A stretch of 64,000 nucleotides of DNA from Chrysomallon squamiferum (lineage: Eukaryota > Mollusca > Gastropoda > Neomphalida > Peltospiridae), in assembly GCA_012295275.1 (NCBI GenBank), contig CM022665.1, positions 17,068,476-17,132,475 on the forward strand. Direction: 5' to 3'. Of this stretch, positions 62,156 to 64,000 are shown one piece after another (the first letter of the stretch is position 1; every line of letters begins with the position of its first letter). The notes beneath the pieces were generated by a model that made no database searches, had not been told where the DNA came from, and worked only from the letters and a program-made list of their open reading frames with translations. Position numbers and translations under genes: made by a program.

Positions 62156-62335
62156 TTTAGAAATCGTCGTTATGGATATAGAAGGCATTTTTATTTGTAT
62201 ACATCTCCGATATATATACATATATATAAAGAAAAAAAAAAAGGAGAAAAAAGAAAACAGATTAAAAATAACATTGTAAAAAGATCTTTATTGAAACATG
62301 TATGTAAACTTTCACAAATTTAATTCATAAATGCT

Positions 62336-62340
<5 letters not shown>

Positions 62341-62367
<27 letters not shown>
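62341..62367. repeat. TA dinucleotide microsatellite
   Basis: About 13 TA units. Confidence 0.9.
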
Positions 62368-62370
<3 letters not shown>

Positions 62371-62745
62371 TTTTTGTTTTTTTTGTTTTTTACTTTTAAA
62401 ATGATTACAATTGCTTATTTACTGCAGTAAATAATATATATTAAAATATATAAATTTTCGTTGCTTTCTGTTGTGATTGTGAACTTAGTTTTCAAAATAA
62501 CAAAAGTATTAATTACCCTCACTTTTCTCCCATCCCAGTTTTTCAAAACACATGCAGACACAGATTCATTCGTCTATACTATACATAAACGTGACATTTT
62601 TTCCTTTTATTTATTTATTCTTTTTTTTAAAACTTTATTTATTTATTTAAATAACCACTCCTTCAGAACTCCCTTAAATTCTTACTTTCCCAACATATTT
62701 TGAGACGGGTATTAAAAAAACTGATAAAATGTAGAACATCTAGAT

Positions 62746-63003
62746 CAGGGCTACCCACACTCTTTCAGCTTGCGAGCTACTTTTAAAATGACCAGGTCAA
62801 AATGATCTACCTGTATTAAAAAATATTAAATATATTTATGTATATATATATACTGAGTATACTTTATGTATACAATTTATGTTGGCGCACATTGCATCAC
62901 TACCTGACTGAATACATTTATGGTCACTTACACTGATGACTTGCAGTGAATGGCGCGCTATCTACCCGCGCTACACTGGCGATCGACGTATTGGGCACCC
63001 CTG
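62746..63003. mobile_element. hAT-type MITE with 8-bp target-site duplication
   Basis: A 258-base element begins CAGGGCTACCCA and ends TGGGCACCCCTG, imperfect inverted ends of the hAT form (CAGGGGTGCCCA). Flanking 8-mers are ATCTAGAT (62738-62745) and ATTTAGAT (63004-63011), a target duplication with one mismatch. There is no transposase frame, so it is non-autonomous. Confidence 0.8.
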
Positions 63004-63011
63004 ATTTAGAT

Positions 63012-64000
63012 AATATTGTGGAATGCAGTTTAGTTAGAAAGTATATTCGGGGACTCAGTCTTTCGTGCATTCTGTAACACAAGTAAATTAGAGTTATTTG
63101 CATGACACCAAATTTCTTTGACATTTAATTTAAATTCGCAATACTATTGCCTGCCATAAATTGATTTTACTTGATTCTTTCAGGAGGATAATTAATTGAG
63201 TACACAAAACAACATGAAAAGAAATTCAGTCAACTGAAAAACTGCAGCACCAACAACAGCAACAGTAATAAATGTTTTTATTATTTAATACTTTATTGTC
63301 ATTATATTTCTTTTGCAGTTGATTTCTGTAGCATACTGCCATTCATGATAAACTATAAATTGCTGCCTGAAATCTGTTAAATCACGCACAATTTTAGCAT
63401 AATTTACATTCCATTTTATATTAAACATCTGAACTAAAGATCATGTTAAAAGTCATTACACGTTTCTAATTTTCAAGTTATAAAAAGGCATATGACAGTT
63501 TAACGTATACATAGCTCTAACATTTTCAATTATTTTTACACTTGTAACTAATTTTTTATTACATATGTAAATGATAACTGTAAAATTACCGTGTTAACAT
63601 TCCTATAATTTGTACTAATTCAGTATTACCCTTAATTTTTCTTCTTCTTCTTATTATTTTATTTTCAAAATTTATTTAGTAACTGACTGAAATGTTGCTA
63701 ACAATTCAGTCAATCCATTCACCTTGTTAATGTTTTTAATTAGTAAGATTTGTTGCATTTCACTTTAACTAAGTGGTTCAAGCTTTGAATCTGAATGTAT
63801 TTATGGTAAGACAGCCTTTAAAATTATTTGTTCACAGTTGACTTCCTTTCTGTGTCACTGAATGATGCAAACTCTAAGGTTACAAAGTTTATAATATAAA
63901 CTAGAAAATATAGTTGGCGTTATTAACATTTTCATAGTCAGATGATGTCTTGTAAAAAAAAAAAAAAAAACTGAAGGTACAATTTTCAAAATAAATGAAA
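63012..64000. other. Non-coding tail of window
   Basis: AT-rich unique sequence with a terminal A-run (about 63954-63970). I see no exon, RNA gene or transposon end. Confidence 0.5.

Larger units (their letters stand above)
50853..62745. other. 12-kb non-coding region downstream of DEGS1
   Basis: I found no supportable exon. The region is AT-rich with T- and A-runs (for example 52918, 54840, 54550, 55540, 58617) and the repeats listed separately. The minus-strand open frame at 59344-59586 is GC-richer than its surroundings but has no domain I recognise. The 80-residue minus-strand frame at 55187-55426 has one hydrophobic stretch and no family resemblance. Confidence 0.5.

Overview
This is AT-rich animal nuclear DNA: genes split by many GT-AG introns, dense microsatellites, and tRNA-derived and MITE-like repeats. 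Three complete protein-coding genes and one first exon can be read directly. The proteins are clear animal orthologs. The repeat style (long TC/AG, TATG, AAT and GTT tracts, A-box SINE fragments) suggests a mollusc, probably a cephalopod such as an octopus. That lineage call is inference and was not tested by any database search.

Layout. (1) Bases 1-19.9 kb are repeat-rich and almost gene-free. The exception is one coding exon on the minus strand (5573-5833), which looks like the start of a CD36/SCARB-type membrane receptor; its other exons must lie to the left or outside the window. (2) PAF1, a subunit of the RNA polymerase II-associated PAF1 complex, runs on the plus strand from 19998 to 29224. 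It has 13 coding exons and encodes 500 residues. Its longest intron holds a dead LINE reverse-transcriptase remnant. (3) The YY1 zinc-finger transcription factor runs on the minus strand from 42062 down to 35849, with a possible further terminal exon at 34100-34154. It is tail-to-tail with PAF1. (4) DEGS1, sphingolipid delta4-desaturase, runs on the plus strand from 44907 to 49848 in 3 coding exons encoding 328 residues. It is head-to-head with YY1 across 2.8 kb. (5) From about 51 kb to the end I see only non-coding DNA, microsatellites and transposon debris, including a hAT-type MITE with an 8-bp target duplication.

PAF1 and YY1 both act in RNA polymerase II transcription and chromatin. DEGS1 is a membrane lipid enzyme with no functional link visible here. 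The most interesting signals are in YY1: five YY1-type motifs within 88 bp of intron 1 (a likely self-regulatory module), an in-frame 78-nt cassette exon that inserts 26 residues just before the zinc fingers, and a last exon whose stop codon overlaps a good splice donor, with a plausible downstream exon that would change the C-terminus. PAF1 also carries an unusually long Ser-Arg-rich tail. I found no convincing wholly new system.
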